Notes under the pieces: model-generated
Seen by the model: the letters and a program-made list of their open reading frames with translations, nothing else
The model's database searches: none
Told to the model about the DNA's origin: nothing
Program-made: the position numbers and the translations under genes
Assembly: GCA_032988165.1 (NCBI GenBank)
Contig: JANTQF010000159.1
Coordinates: 1 to 64,000, forward strand
Origin: Emmonsiellopsis sp. PD_33
Lineage: Eukaryota; Ascomycota; Eurotiomycetes; Onygenales; Ajellomycetaceae
Length of the DNA: 64,000 nucleotides
Reading direction: 5' to 3'
Part shown: positions 12,251-23,466 of the stretch, piece after piece
How the letters are laid out: each line of letters opens with the position of its first letter
How positions within the stretch are numbered: position 1 is the first letter of the stretch

Positions 12251-12786
12251 ATGAAGCTCCTCAAATTCGCCATCCTCTTCGCCGGCATTGCGATGGCACT
12301 TCCAAACCCTGCACCGGAACCTGAGGCGGAGGCATTGGATATAGTATGTTTTTAGTTCAAACAGTTTCGCAGACCTCCCGTTTATGGAAAATAGAGAAAT
12401 ACTGACAAGGCCTTCACATTCCTAGGATAAGCGTGACTGTTACAAGGGCATGTGAATCCTTTCTTTACGATCCTGTGGACCCGCCTCTCCCCCAAGCCGA
12501 TGACTTCCTAAAACCCACAGCCTATCTCATGCCATTCAAGCCCATAACGTTGAGTCAACTAACCAACATGAACGTGTAGCAAAGTGCGTAAGCCAATGCT
12601 GCTCGGAGGCAGGGTGTAACGGGTATTTGCATTGTTCAGGTTCTTATGTATGTTATAACCCCCGAGCTCTATTTCGCATAATTCCATCTCATGCGCTTTG
12701 TGACGTGGTATGGATAGCTAATCTTCTTTTTTGGATGTGTTTAGTGCTCAGGCCGTGCTTGTATCTGCGACTGCAGGTATGGTTAA
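12251..12786 (+). CDS. Small secreted cysteine-rich protein
   Basis: Exon 1 (12251-12343) encodes MKLLKFAILFAGIAMALPNP then an acidic PEPEAEALDI stretch: a signal peptide cut near ALP, followed by a propeptide. Exon 2 starts at 12426 after a GTATGT...TAG intron and reads DKRDCYKG; the KR pair is a Kex2-type cleavage site. The last exon (12745-12786) reads CSGRACICDCRYG and a stop, joined in phase 0 to 12580-12647 (KCVSQCCSEAGCNGYLHC...). The exon 2/3 junction is unresolved. A GC-AG intron from 12448 to 12579 gives 74 residues and ten cysteines in the mature part. A GT-AG intron from 12452 to 12592 gives 71 residues and nine. The C-x3-C and C-x-C spacing resembles cysteine-stabilised alpha-beta (defensin-like) peptides, but no named family is assigned. 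Likely exported; role unknown. Confidence 0.65.
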
Positions 12787-13902
12787 GTAGGATTCAAATG
12801 GTGATGCCTGGAGCATGCTAGGATGGGAAGAGATGATGGAAGAGGCTCGGGGTAAATTTTAGGAGAGGGAATGGGGAAGGCTTTCTGGGGCAGTGGCTAG
12901 AGATGGACGAGGAGTGGAAGAGCCATGGCATATTCAGAAACTGCCGCGATCTATCCTTCATTGAATTGAGCTAGTATGTAGTTAGCAAAACAGCTTCTTT
13001 GCGTGGGACTGTCTTTTGAAGTTGCAAAAGGGTTTCCCTGCAACATACATCGGCTTGGCCTGTAGTTGTAATCTTCTCCTCCCCTTTATGTCAGCGCTCG
13101 ACTGCCTGGCATAAATTTTTAGGTCTTGCCAGGCAACTGTTTGTGGATGGTCTCACCAAAACTGGACAGGTCGGTATTTTTCCAGCCGCGGATTAAGCGA
13201 TTTATGAAGGTTCATATAGACGATGTCCACTCGAGAGATCCCATGATCACCTAGGCAGATACACCAGTTCGATGCTCATGCATGCACAAAAAACTTGGGC
13301 TTGGATGATTATCAGGAAAGCATAGAATACATCTATCATCCTGATAATGTGGACACAAGTTCACAACATCGCTTTGTAGGGTTTGAGCAACGTATCCTGT
13401 TAAACAGGGCCAAAAATTAAGCATTTCACCAGTGATGGCCACGATAGTTTATAAGCTCCACCCCCAAGGGTCGTTAATTGTTATCATTCGGGAGTAAGTC
13501 AACTTTCATCAGGACGACGCTCTGAGGGCATTGAGAATGCCCTAAATCCACAAAGGCACACACCATGGGCGGTCCCGCCCCCCCCATTAAGACCACTCTG
13601 GTGTCTGAGGAAATAAATGATCATTCGGTACTCTAGATGACAATTGCTTGATAGATGGTGGTTTGAACTGATGTCGTCGTTGAAACGTCTCTAGTCGCTG
13701 ACTAAGCAGCCTTCGGCTAACGTCGTCTCTCGATTTTTCTGCTCCGGATAAGATTGTAAACGAGAGTTAATATCGATACCCTGACCCGAACCTATCCGGT
13801 TTATAGACTTACTATGAATGCTCTTCTTCCGTTCAGTTAAATACATCCAATTGCGCAGAACGCCCATCCACTGGCCAGCACGCGCCCAGGATTCACTAGA
13901 CA
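12787..13902. other. Intergenic, no gene recognised
   Basis: 3' flank of the secreted peptide gene and 5' flank of the 800-residue protein gene. Open frames are short and without family resemblance. No tRNA or structured RNA was recognised by eye. Confidence 0.5.
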
Positions 13903-16305
13903 ATGGACCCTTACTCTGATCCTCAAGCCTTTTTTGCCGGCCTATCTCACCTGCCACAACCACCAGCATTCCCTAATCCCGGTCAAGCAAGGAAGAGAGC
14001 CCAGGACTTCTCGACTGATATTTTATCCTCGTGGCAAACATTGAGGGATATTCTAGATAGACATGAGGCCGTTCTACGAAAACGTTGGCTCAAGAAGACC
14101 AAGGAGCAGCGTAAGAAAATTCTCTTGTCCGTTCTGCCGGAAATCCCACCAGCCCATCGACCGGACTTCGATGCCTTTCGCAAAGGACTATCCGGCCAGC
14201 GGGGCCAAAAACCTGGCACCCTCGCAGCGTATATGCGCCCGTACATCAACCTGGAGGATCTCACTGAGGCCAAACTCCTGCTGATTTTCCTCAACGCCAG
14301 AGGGCGTAATCCACCGTATATGTTTGCTCATGCTGGCTATGACGCTGCCCATCTCGGTTTCGTCACCGGTACCGTTTGTCCGGAATTCCTGAACGGTTAT
14401 ACGATGTTCTTAGATGGTGTCACACCCAGGGATTATGGACGAATGGTCTCGTGGGATTCTGATCCTGAAGCCTTTGATATTATGTTTTCGGGAAGAGGCG
14501 TTCAACCCGGGGAAGGTCTGTTGGCTTTTCAAATACAAAAAGGCACCATGGACTTCTTAGTCGCTTGTTGCCATGTAATCCTCCATGATATGGGCCCCGA
14601 TACTTTGGTTGATCCAAACATCCCTATTCAACCAGAACCGCCCGCAATCGAGAGGGACCCAACCGAGTGGCTCACAATTGCTTCCGTGGCAGCAGAGTCC
14701 CCTTATCATCTGCCGGCCAACATTGACTTTGAGAGACTTCTGGTGATCTTTTCGGCAAAACGTTCAGCAGTCATTGACCACATTCTGGCTCTCCGAGAGG
14801 ATCCTGGCTATTTCTATGAAACTATGGGAGAGGCTAGCGAGCATCGAGTAGAGGCTGTCCTGGACAGTAAAAAAATGCGTGATCCCTCGTGGAGAACACC
14901 TTTGTTTTGGGCTCGTGTCTACCGTGAAGCAGCCATACGAGCCCACGATAGTCTCGTTGTGTGGGATTACCTCTATCACCAAGTCGAAGAATTAGTCACT
15001 CTGCGCAAAAAATACGCCTCTCGAATTTTTCCAGAGAAGAAGCTACCGGATGAATATATGAAAGCTCTGTTAACTCTAAGAAAGGCGTTGGACGACACGA
15101 GCAAAGAATCCATTTCGAACTTAAAAACGGCCATATTCGGATCTCCCTCCATGCGCTCCGCATTCGTCCGCATAGGATCGGTAACTGTTGGAAGGCCTGC
15201 GCCAGTGACGATGAAGAGTGGCACAGCGGAATCTTATTTTCTGTGGCTATTCCGAACAATGTGGGATGAACAGCAACTGTTCCTTTGCCGTCTACCTGAC
15301 CTCATGGATGAGATCGAAAGGTTGATCGAGAGCGATCCAAAGGAGAAAGAAAAGATGTCCAACCTAGTCGCGAATACTTTCTCAGATCTCGGTCTTCTTG
15401 CAAGTACTCTTCGTGAGATAAATACCTACCACCCTTGGGCGGGTGGGATGGAGAACGAGGCTGCCCAGTATGAGGTAGAAATAGATGAAAACATCGAAAC
15501 ACATCTTTCTCTCGCTGTCGAAATTGAGATGCACGGTAAACAAGATGATCTTTTGAAGCTCCAGCTAGAGACCCCGTTGGATGGAAAATATACGTATCCA
15601 TCTGACAAAAGGAGGACACAACAACATGTGGAGGCTATGCGCAAGGCAGAGGAAAACCTTGATCTCTTCTGGGAGAAGATTGATCAGCATTACAAAAAGA
15701 AATCCGGCAAGACATTATTAGAAACTCTCCAACACCTGCTTCCCCGTGACCGTACACTCAAACGGACCCCAGAATGGGTTCCACCCATGCCTAAGCCAAC
15801 ATCGACGCCTGAACCCCATCTTGACCAGCCCTTCTCTCAGCTCAACATACAAGATGAAAACAGACGTCCCGCCCAGCCAGTCACGGAGAAAACCAAGATC
15901 AAGACTAAGGGCATTCCCTCCGTGGAAGAGCCAGACACCCAATCTTCAATCCCCCACCACGGTTCGGCCCGACATATCCCAGATATTCAGCCAGTGCTGC
16001 GAGTCAGCAAACGAGCGCTCAAGGTTTTCTCTACCCTCTTCTACAAGCCATCAGAATCCGACCAGCCCGGAGAAATCCCCTGGTCAGATTTCCTGCATGC
16101 CATGGTGTCTACCGGGTTTGGACCAACCAAGCTTTACGGATCTGTGTGGCAGTTTACACCAACCAAGTTGGACGTTTCTCGGAGTATCCAGTTTCACGAA
16201 CCACATCCGCGGAGCAAGATTCCCTTTCAGATGGCTCGGCGGTTTGGTCGTCGTTTAAACCGGGCGTACGGGTGGAATGCAGATATGTTTGCCCTTGCGG
16301 GATAG
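13903..16305 (+). CDS. 800-residue fungal protein with conserved C-terminal GSVWQF/FHEPHP module ('ipa protein'-like)
   Basis: Single uninterrupted exon of 800 residues from the ATG at 13903 to TAG. Residues 1-~700 are mostly helical and highly charged with no enzymatic motif that I recognise; ~640-725 is a proline/charge-rich linker. The last ~70 residues form a compact module: WSDFLHAMVSTGF, then LYGSVWQFTP, then SIQFHEPHP, then ARRFGRRLNRAYGW. I recall this ending from many ascomycete proteins, some annotated 'ipa protein'. The order (helix ending in GF, a GS-x-W-x-F strand, an FHEPHP strand, a terminal basic helix) resembles the small dsRBD-like fold of HicA proteins, but the HicA active-site His is replaced by Trp, so RNA or protein binding is likelier than cleavage. 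That comparison is inference. Cytoplasmic by default: no signal peptide or membrane segment. Function unknown. Confidence 0.8.
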   Translation: MDPYSDPQAFFAGLSHLPQPPAFPNPGQARKRAQDFSTDILSSWQTLRDILDRHEAVLRKRWLKKTKEQRKKILLSVLPEIPPAHRPDFDAFRKGLSGQRGQKPGTLAAYMRPYINLEDLTEAKLLLIFLNARGRNPPYMFAHAGYDAAHLGFVTGTVCPEFLNGYTMFLDGVTPRDYGRMVSWDSDPEAFDIMFSGRGVQPGEGLLAFQIQKGTMDFLVACCHVILHDMGPDTLVDPNIPIQPEPPAIERDPTEWLTIASVAAESPYHLPANIDFERLLVIFSAKRSAVIDHILALREDPGYFYETMGEASEHRVEAVLDSKKMRDPSWRTPLFWARVYREAAIRAHDSLVVWDYLYHQVEELVTLRKKYASRIFPEKKLPDEYMKALLTLRKALDDTSKESISNLKTAIFGSPSMRSAFVRIGSVTVGRPAPVTMKSGTAESYFLWLFRTMWDEQQLFLCRLPDLMDEIERLIESDPKEKEKMSNLVANTFSDLGLLASTLREINTYHPWAGGMENEAAQYEVEIDENIETHLSLAVEIEMHGKQDDLLKLQLETPLDGKYTYPSDKRRTQQHVEAMRKAEENLDLFWEKIDQHYKKKSGKTLLETLQHLLPRDRTLKRTPEWVPPMPKPTSTPEPHLDQPFSQLNIQDENRRPAQPVTEKTKIKTKGIPSVEEPDTQSSIPHHGSARHIPDIQPVLRVSKRALKVFSTLFYKPSESDQPGEIPWSDFLHAMVSTGFGPTKLYGSVWQFTPTKLDVSRSIQFHEPHPRSKIPFQMARRFGRRLNRAYGWNADMFALAG

Positions 16306-17840
16306 GGCTTTCGTGTGATAATTTCGGGCATATATTTTACTGCGGGACCTCGGTATTTATTTGATACGATAGGCCGATGTATTCTATGTTGCAAAAAATC
16401 GGTCAGCGGCTGCGCAAAATTATCATGAATCTTACCTTTTCTCCGCCCTCCTTAGCTCCAAACCCCGTTCACGTTAACATGGTGAAATATTCCTATTCCG
16501 TGTAATCGAGGAAAATCGCGACAGAACCAAAGCATTTCGGACTTTGAGATAAGGGGACAAGCTAGCCCTCGGCAATAGTTTAATCCGGCTCCACCCAAAT
16601 TTAAACCTCCAATTCCAACATCAACCCTAGAATCTAGATGTCGCGTTAAGGGGTATTTCGAGCCGTTTTTTCAAGGCTACAATTCAAAAGACTAAAATTT
16701 TCCTTTATTCCTGATTAACCACAATGATATCCGCTTAGAAAACATTCCTTTGGTCAGTGGTGTCCCCGACGGGGCATTTCGAGCCCAAATAAAGAACCAA
16801 GCCGATCCAAGGAACGTGTGGGAATGCCTACTAAAATAGAATCCCATTAAGACGTTGATCGGTTGCTTGTATGTTTCCCGGGCTTTTGCAAGGAACGGTT
16901 CACTGCCGCTGACGCCTCTTCCAAGAAGAGTATAAAGGAAGGCTCATGGCCGAACACAAAGCGTGTGTACTTGACAACGGACACGGTTGAAAGACACTGT
17001 TGAAAGAAATTAGGGGCAAAGAATACCGGGGATGAGATGAACAGTTGATCCCGATCCAGTATAAAGATTGGTTTGTTAGGGGAATGGTTTTGCAGTATTT
17101 CGGTCCACTATCACATTCATTGGCATATTGTCAAGTGGAAGCATTCATAGTGCCAACCCAGTTTGTCTCGAATTGTCAATCCAGTCCGGCATCAGGAACA
17201 TCCAGGTCATCCCTAGGCAATCGGCCGTATCTGCTGAGTTCTCGAAGTCGAGGATATAACACTTTGTTCGGGGCGCAACGAAGGGAAAATACAATGGGCC
17301 TTACTTGCTAGCTTCCCACAATGAATGGATGGCATCAATTCCCCTTCAGTCCCCAACATATTTTCTTACATCGTTCTTGATGAGCGGGCAGATGATGATA
17401 GCGCTCTAAGCACGGTTGGCCTAGAGAGATTCGCCGAAATCATAGAGTTACTTGCTCCAATCAATACGCCCTTGGAAGGGAGTATGGATTCTTTTCAAAT
17501 TTACAATCCGATATGCATAAAACAAAGTCAATTCCATTCTTGATTGATGGCTATCTCCAAGAATGCGAGTGTTCGTTCCCTTTGTATATTCTCCTTTTCA
17601 TTTTTCAAATGAAGAAGCCCTTTCATCTTTACGATGTCCTATTCCTGGATATCCCCCTTTGCAAGCCTCCTTCTAATGATCAAATCCTCCTTTTAAATAA
17701 CACATGCACCCTCCAATGCATCCTTCGATCCCTCTCACCAATATCAGTTTCCCTCGCCCTACCTACCACGTTACAACCATATAGATATCCATATCAACGA
17801 AAACCAGATCCCAACCACCACCCCATAGCCATTCCCAAAA
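16306..17840. other. Intergenic, no gene recognised
   Basis: Between two plus-strand genes; short open frames only. The C-rich segment just before 17841 is probably the leader and promoter of the BTB gene. Nothing else is supported. Confidence 0.5.
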
Positions 17841-19217
17841 ATGGCCAACTACAACCGCTCCATCCACCTCCGCGACCCAGGCAACCTAACCCTCGAAATA
17901 ATCGAAGCCGACGAATCCGTCCGCTCCTGCATCCACGTCGACAAGAACATTCTGACCCAATACAGCACATACTTCCGCGAAAAGCTCACCACCACCACAC
18001 CAATAACCCCAGATCCCAAACAAGGAGAAACCCCCGTCGCCATCACCAAGAACAACAATAACAAGGACAAACTGACCCTCCCCAACGAACGCTTCAGAAC
18101 AATCGAAGCCTGGCTCCGTCTCATCCACAGCGACCCTCTCAGCCTCAGCCAGCTACGCAGCCAGCGCCAGCGCGACCTACCTCCCCTCGAGCTCCGCGAT
18201 GTACAGAACATCGCCAGATGCTGTGTGCGATATGGCGGCGCGGAGCAGCTGGGGGGTTGGTTTGGCGAGTGGTTGGCGTCAAATGTGCATCCGACAGTGG
18301 TTCCGGTGGAGGAGATGATTCGGGGTCCGGGGCTTTTGGGGCTTTGTTATGTGTTTAATAATGCGGAGGGGCTTAGGGTTGTGACGAAGCGGGTTGTGTA
18401 TGAGAGTGTTGGGAAGATTGAGGATTGTGATGATGGTGGTGATGATGGTTTGGGCCTGCCGCGGGGGATGATTTGTGAGTTTTTCTTGCTTGCTTTTTTA
18501 TACTGTCACTTCCTACCCTAACCCCCAACCCCTTTCTTCGTTCAAAGATGAAAAGACATGTATGTATGCGACTAACGCACCCTTTCCCTTCCCTTACATC
18601 ACCTCACAGCCCAGCTGAAAACAGCCAAACACCACCTCCGCGACACCCTCCACTCCGCCCTCCTCTCCCGCGCCGGCTCCCTCCTCAAATCCACCACCAG
18701 CTCACGCTGCCACTCCAAGGAACAACATGTGGCCGCCTACCTCAGCGAACTGGAGCGGATCGGCGTCTGGCCGCTCGACGGGGCGCTGGAGAGCATGAGC
18801 TTAAATGCCGTGTTGGATCGGTTGGGGGCGTTCGACGGGGAGAATCCGGCTGTAATCGGTGAGGACGATGGCCTCGCGGGTGGCGCGTCTGTATCTGGAG
18901 GAGATCGCTGTGCGTGCTCTAGGGAGGCCTGGAGGCGGGTGGTGGCTGAGGCGCGGGAAGAGGTTTTGGGGTATTTTGATGGGCTGTGTTTGGATTGTGT
19001 GGAGGGGAGTGGGGGGTGGGAGAAGGTGGTGGGGGAGAGTGGTCGGGTTGGTGGTGGTGGTGATGATGGTGGTGAAAATGGTGGGAGGGATGGTGCGTAT
19101 TGGGCGCATGATCTGATTCGGGACTATGAGGGATGTCGTGTTCGTCATGGGGAGGCGAGTTGGTATTTTAGTTCTATGCTGAAGGGGGGTAAGGGGGGTG
19201 TTTCTGCTGAGGATTAG
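17841..19217 (+). CDS. BTB/POZ-domain-like protein
   Basis: Two exons, 17841-18474 and 18610-19217, join across a 135-base intron (GTGAGT...CACAG, phase 1) to give 413 residues. Residues ~14-100 resemble a fungal BTB domain: LTLEIIEADESVRSCIHVDK followed by ILTQYSTYFREKL, the 'hold the key residue, then the flanking helix' arrangement of BTB folds, with a low-complexity insertion (TTTTPITPDP, NNNNKD) before the third helix. The middle (VQNIARCCVRYGGAEQLGGW, GLLGLCYVFNN) is predicted helical, as in fungal BTB proteins of unknown role. The C-terminal ~110 residues are Gly-rich and poorly conserved in appearance. BTB proteins usually dimerise or recruit Cul3 ligases; no BACK or Kelch repeat is evident. 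G-rich codon runs in the last exon are unusual but the frame is open. Confidence 0.65.
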
Positions 19218-19225
19218 GGGGGTAC

Positions 19226-19278
19226 TGGAATATTAGGATATTGGGGTATTGGGATATTGGGATATTGGGATATTGGGG
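19226..19278. repeat. Tandem 8-bp repeat (GGGATATT)n
   Basis: Six or so near-perfect 8-base units starting nine bases after the stop codon of the BTB-like gene, hence within its likely 3' untranslated region. Confidence 0.8.
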
Positions 19279-19655
19279 CACAGGGTATGGGGTATCGGGT
19301 ACGGCGGCGTTATGGGGGAATGTTTTGTGGTCCTGGATAGTCTGTGGATAAATTGTACGGTAAAGGAATAGATTATTTGGAGGGCAGCTCATATCAACCT
19401 GATAAATATATCGTGCTATGTATTAGATCGGTAACCGAGTCATGATAAACCACAGAGGGAGAGGACGGAAAGGAATCGAACGAGAGGGAAATTTTTTCGA
19501 GAAGATAAAGCTCTTCTTTATGGCAGAAACATTCATCCTATCCTCCCCTTGAATACGCCAACCCTCATCCCAATGACCCTTATCACCTCGCATATTAATT
19601 TTTGGATGGTCATTGCACACATCCACCACCCGAACAACAATCCTTAGGACTAAAC

Positions 19656-19896
19656 CTATCCCTGACGCGGCTTAAAAGACAAAAACAAATCCGCCAGCTC
19701 CAACGTAAAGATATCCTTGGTCTCGTTAATCAACTTGGACCCGTCCTCGCCGGGAGCCATGCCAACGTCGAACTCTGTGACGAGTTTCGCCACCACGGAG
19801 CGGACTTCCATTAGGGCTAGCTGCTTGCCGATACAAGCGTAGGAGCCTGGGGAAATGGACAGGAGGTTGGTTAGTTTTTTCAAAGTCTTTTTTTTT

Positions 19897-19932
<36 letters not shown>

Positions 19933-21653
19933 TGGGCTGTTGAATCGGGGAATGAGTAACGTACCAAGGGAGAATGGGAAGAAGGCTTCTTTCCGCTTGA
20001 TCAGTTCGGGTTTGGAGTACCTGTCAGATATCCGTTAGTATCTTTGCAACAACAGCGAGGTACCGGCCATGTCTATATGTATGCTATGGAACTCACCATC
20101 TCTCGGGGAGAAACTCGTCAGGATGTACGAAACACTCGGGCGCTATTTTTGCATTTATCAGCATACACCGAATCCCGCTCTGAAAATGCCAAAAAGGGGC
20201 AGAATACTAACATCTCCCAATAACAGCAGCCGGGATAAGAACATTGACACTCCCTGGGATAAAGTGATCTCCAACCTGCAGGCCTTCAGCGGGGGTCTGT
20301 CTTTGCAGCCCCGACGGAACGGCGGGATGAAGTCGCAAGGCCTCGTTAATCACGCCAGACAGATGCGGCAAATCCTTTAGATCGTTATTGCTCAGACCAG
20401 AGACCTGCTGGAGCTCCTTGCGGATAATATCCACATGGGTAGGATCGCGAGCCAGGTGGTAGAACACATATGTCAAAGCTGCAGCGGTAGTATCACTTCC
20501 CGCTACGATGATCAGCCTTGAATCCCCGGTTGTGAAGAGCCGATTAATCAGCGGGTCGCTCGAGATTGGTTCAGCCTGGAGCAGCCAGGTTGAAATATCT
20601 GGCAATTCGGGCTTTAGTTTGGCGCGGTTGGTTATTTGTTGGTCGGCGAAGGCGACGAATCTTTTGAATCCTGCGTTGACGACGGGCGTGTTGACGAGGA
20701 TGGCGAATAACCAATCCGTAGGACCAAGCAGACCCAGGCCTCCCTGACCCTCATTCAAAAGGCCGATTGCCCAGTGGGTTTTCCCGTCCTTTAGCATGTT
20801 GAAGGGCTCAGCAAAGGCAAGATCACCCATGACATCGAAGCTGTAATAGTTGAACCATTTAGATGCATTGACGGGCCCGCCGGAAAACTTCTTGATTTGT
20901 TTGGCAAGGTCGTCAGTGTACTTGGCCACTCGGGGCTCATAGTTCCTCAGGGCTTTTCATATAGATTAGCATAAACTTTCTAGGGAGGGGGTGAGGTTGC
21001 AAGTCCTACATTGAGCACTGAATCCTCGGTCCCATGCCTTGCGGCGACGGTCATGTACTGCCTTGCTGCGAGTCTGATGCACCGAAGTCATTGGCAGAGT
21101 GCCATCGTACCACGGGCCCTTGATACATTTCGATCCGGGTCCATAGATCTTATTAACAGCATCAGGGTCGGTGATCGACAGCTCCATTGGCCCTGGCAGT
21201 TCCGTTCAGTGAAATTATTCAAGATGAAAAGGGAGGATAACGGATGAGATGCATACCAATCCGAACATAGCTTCCATATTTATCATGCCACTTGCGGATG
21301 ACCTTGTCATTATTCTTCTTCAGGATCTGGGTAACATGGTAGAGCTTGGAATATTTGGCGAGAGGTGGCCCTGGGAAGCGGCGAAGCCTGTGGAAGAGGC
21401 CGCGATACACAAACATGCTGGTGTAGAGGGCTCCAGCAAAGGATCCCCACCAAATGGCGACATTAACAATTGCATCATGGACGCTGAAGTGCAGGGCATA
21501 TACTAAGGCCACCACCGTAAGAGGGGGGACGACGAAGAGTAATTTGAAGATTGTAAATGCTTCCGTGTGATGTTCGCCATGGATGAAGTATCCCAGATGC
21601 AATACCACCCCCTGGAGGGCTGCAATGCCCGGTCCGACCAGGCTACCATTCAT
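19656..21653 (-). CDS. Cytochrome P450 monooxygenase
   Basis: Membrane-anchored haem monooxygenase. Six exons on the minus strand, 21653-21257, 21192-21010, 20952-20212, 20142-20097, 20020-19965 and 19846-19656, join in frame to 537 residues. The ATG at 21653 is chosen over an upstream in-frame TTG. Residues ~25-85 hold hydrophobic segments that anchor it in the ER, followed by the hinge RRFPGPPLAKYSK. Conserved elements in order: C-helix WDRGFSAQ, I-helix AGSDTT (344-349), K-helix ExxR (E397, R400), PERW (453-456) and haem loop FSLGSYACIGKQLA with ligand Cys479. All are intact, so it should be active. Substrate is unknown; the sequence resembles fungal microsomal P450s of secondary metabolism or aromatic oxidation, but I cannot assign a CYP family. 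No neighbouring biosynthetic genes indicate a cluster. The last intron carries a TTTC microsatellite. Confidence 0.93.
19886..19935. repeat. Poly-T and (TTTC)n microsatellite inside a P450 intron
   Basis: A T-run followed by about ten TTTC units (GAAA on the coding strand). It lies within the intron 19964-19847 of the P450 gene, between the donor and the branch/acceptor region, and fills almost half of that intron. Confidence 0.9.
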
Positions 21654-22472
21654 GGTCAAGTATGCGACGCCGAATGATATCTAAATCCAGACCGTTTGAT
21701 GCCAGACAAACGACTCGGGAAGCAAGGCTGGCTCCCACATCGAAGCATTCGGGCTGCCCCCAGTAAATAGTGCCAAGTGAGGACAGAACATTGTCCTGAC
21801 CACTGGTTAACTAAGTCCGTGAAACCTCGGCCCGGATGGCTAGCTAGTTACAGCATTGTCTGCAGATCATAACTGGAGGTTTTTAAATACAAAAATAAAC
21901 ACTGTTATGGGGATTGGAAGAATGCAATTTTAATGTGGGAATGTGGATATCAGCAGAATATGGGCTCCCTACTGGAATCAAGCAGTATTAATATTCAATA
22001 TATAAATGTCATATTACATGCGGTAGAAAAAAGTTAACCATATATAGGTAGTCAAATTGACCACCATGCTTAACTACGCAGTCTTCTCTTCTTCTGTCCA
22101 CATTTATTATTTTCAATCTCCAAATCTGCCTGCTAACCGCACTGACGGAGTCAAGTAGTAAACCATTTTATGTAGAAAGCTGCGTAGTAGTAGGCAGGCC
22201 ACAGATGACAAGACCACCCCATCTAGGTTCCACAGCTGGTGAGCTTCATGATGGATGGCGAGTGCATGCTTCCGGATGGCCTCTCTATCGATGGGCAACT
22301 GGGTTGCTGCTTCGGTATCATAAGGTGCCTCGAGGGTGGGCCCCTCCCCTGACTGGGAGATTCCAGTACTGATAAGTTATTCCAGCTAAGGCGGGGTTCG
22401 GAGTGTCTAGGAGTTCCGTCAATGAAGGTGAATCGGTTTCCCGGACTTCCCCTTGGAAGCTTGGCCGTTCCA
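21654..22472. other. Intergenic, no gene recognised
   Basis: 5' flank of the P450 and 3' flank of the retropepsin-like gene. 21880-22110 is A+T-rich. Short minus-strand frames at 22113-22504 lie just beyond the retropepsin stop and may be 3' untranslated sequence. Confidence 0.45.
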
Positions 22473-23466
22473 TTAACAGGCTGCAGTTTTCCCATCCGGA
22501 CCAATGTACTGATCTATAGTTATATCCCCCCAGACATGGTCATCCTGAGCCTTCAAAAACTTAGCCGGTACGCTTCGATAGCAGATTGAATCCAGACACC
22601 CCTTTTGGCCAAATATTATCCCTGATCGGGAATTAGGGGCCGTACTTTTCCGGATGACCAGAGCAATAGTACAGAGACAGATGAACTTATTAGTAAATCC
22701 AATATTGGCACATAGCTGTACCCAACAACCCCCATCAGCACCAACCCGGTAAGGATCATGTACGGGATCGTTATGGAGATAGTCGCGGAATTCCGGGGAT
22801 AACATGTCATCTGTGAGAATAGTTTGTCGGGCACCGGTGTCAAACAACATCACGGCATTCTCCATCTTCTCCTGCTTCGAATCGTCGTCAACGCCTTCGA
22901 GTATTAGCTTCGCAGGAATCGTCGGTAGCGCTCCTAACCCAACTGCAGCCTGGATAGTAGTAACTGGATATGGCTCTTCGCAGGGTAGTAAAGGCCCAGC
23001 AAGTTCTTTAACACGTTCTTTCGCCTGTCGTGACAGGGGAGTTGGTAGCGGAACCTGGCTCGCGTCATACTGGAGTCTTATTGGTTTCGTGGTGAGCAAG
23101 CTGTCCTGCTGGGAGGCTTGGATGGTACGGAGAAGTTCATCCCTCAGTGCTCTCTTTCGCAGAGTAGGAATAGGAGAATCGATTGTTATGTGACGGTCCT
23201 CTACGCCGCTTAAGCTGTCAGATACTGTTTTCAGGCATCCCTGCCAAGTCGTGCTGTATGGCGTAGAGACTTTCAGGTCTGGGAGAATGGTGTTGATCGA
23301 TTTCCCGACTTCTGCGAGTAGGTGGGAGGGATGATAGGTTACTCTCCTTCCTGTCTGTGGGAAATGTGAGCTCTTGTTTTCTTTTACCAGGTTTTTTTTT
23401 AAAAAAAAACAGGATGGGATTACATACCTTCTCAGCTGGCTCAGGGTTCTCCTGGCTGGTCGACAT
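22473..23466 (-). CDS. Retropepsin-like aspartic protease, stand-alone
   Basis: Two exons, 23466-23428 (MSTSQENPEPAEK) and 23354-22473, join across a 73-base intron (GTATGT...CACAG) to give 306 residues. A signature MLFDTGARQTILTDDML starts near residue 182, with catalytic Asp185 (DTG codons at 22841-22833); hydrophobic-hydrophobic-D-T-G-A is the retropepsin active site, one per monomer, so it would work as a dimer. The following ~100 residues contain VGADGGCWVQLCANIGFTNK and a final SIIFGQKG-like segment, as expected of the half-barrel. There is no reverse transcriptase, integrase or gag next to it, and base composition is that of normal genes, so it is not a fresh retroelement fragment. Such single-domain proteases occur in many fungi and may be domesticated from Ty3-type elements. 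The N-terminal 150 residues are not recognised; substrate unknown. Confidence 0.7.
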
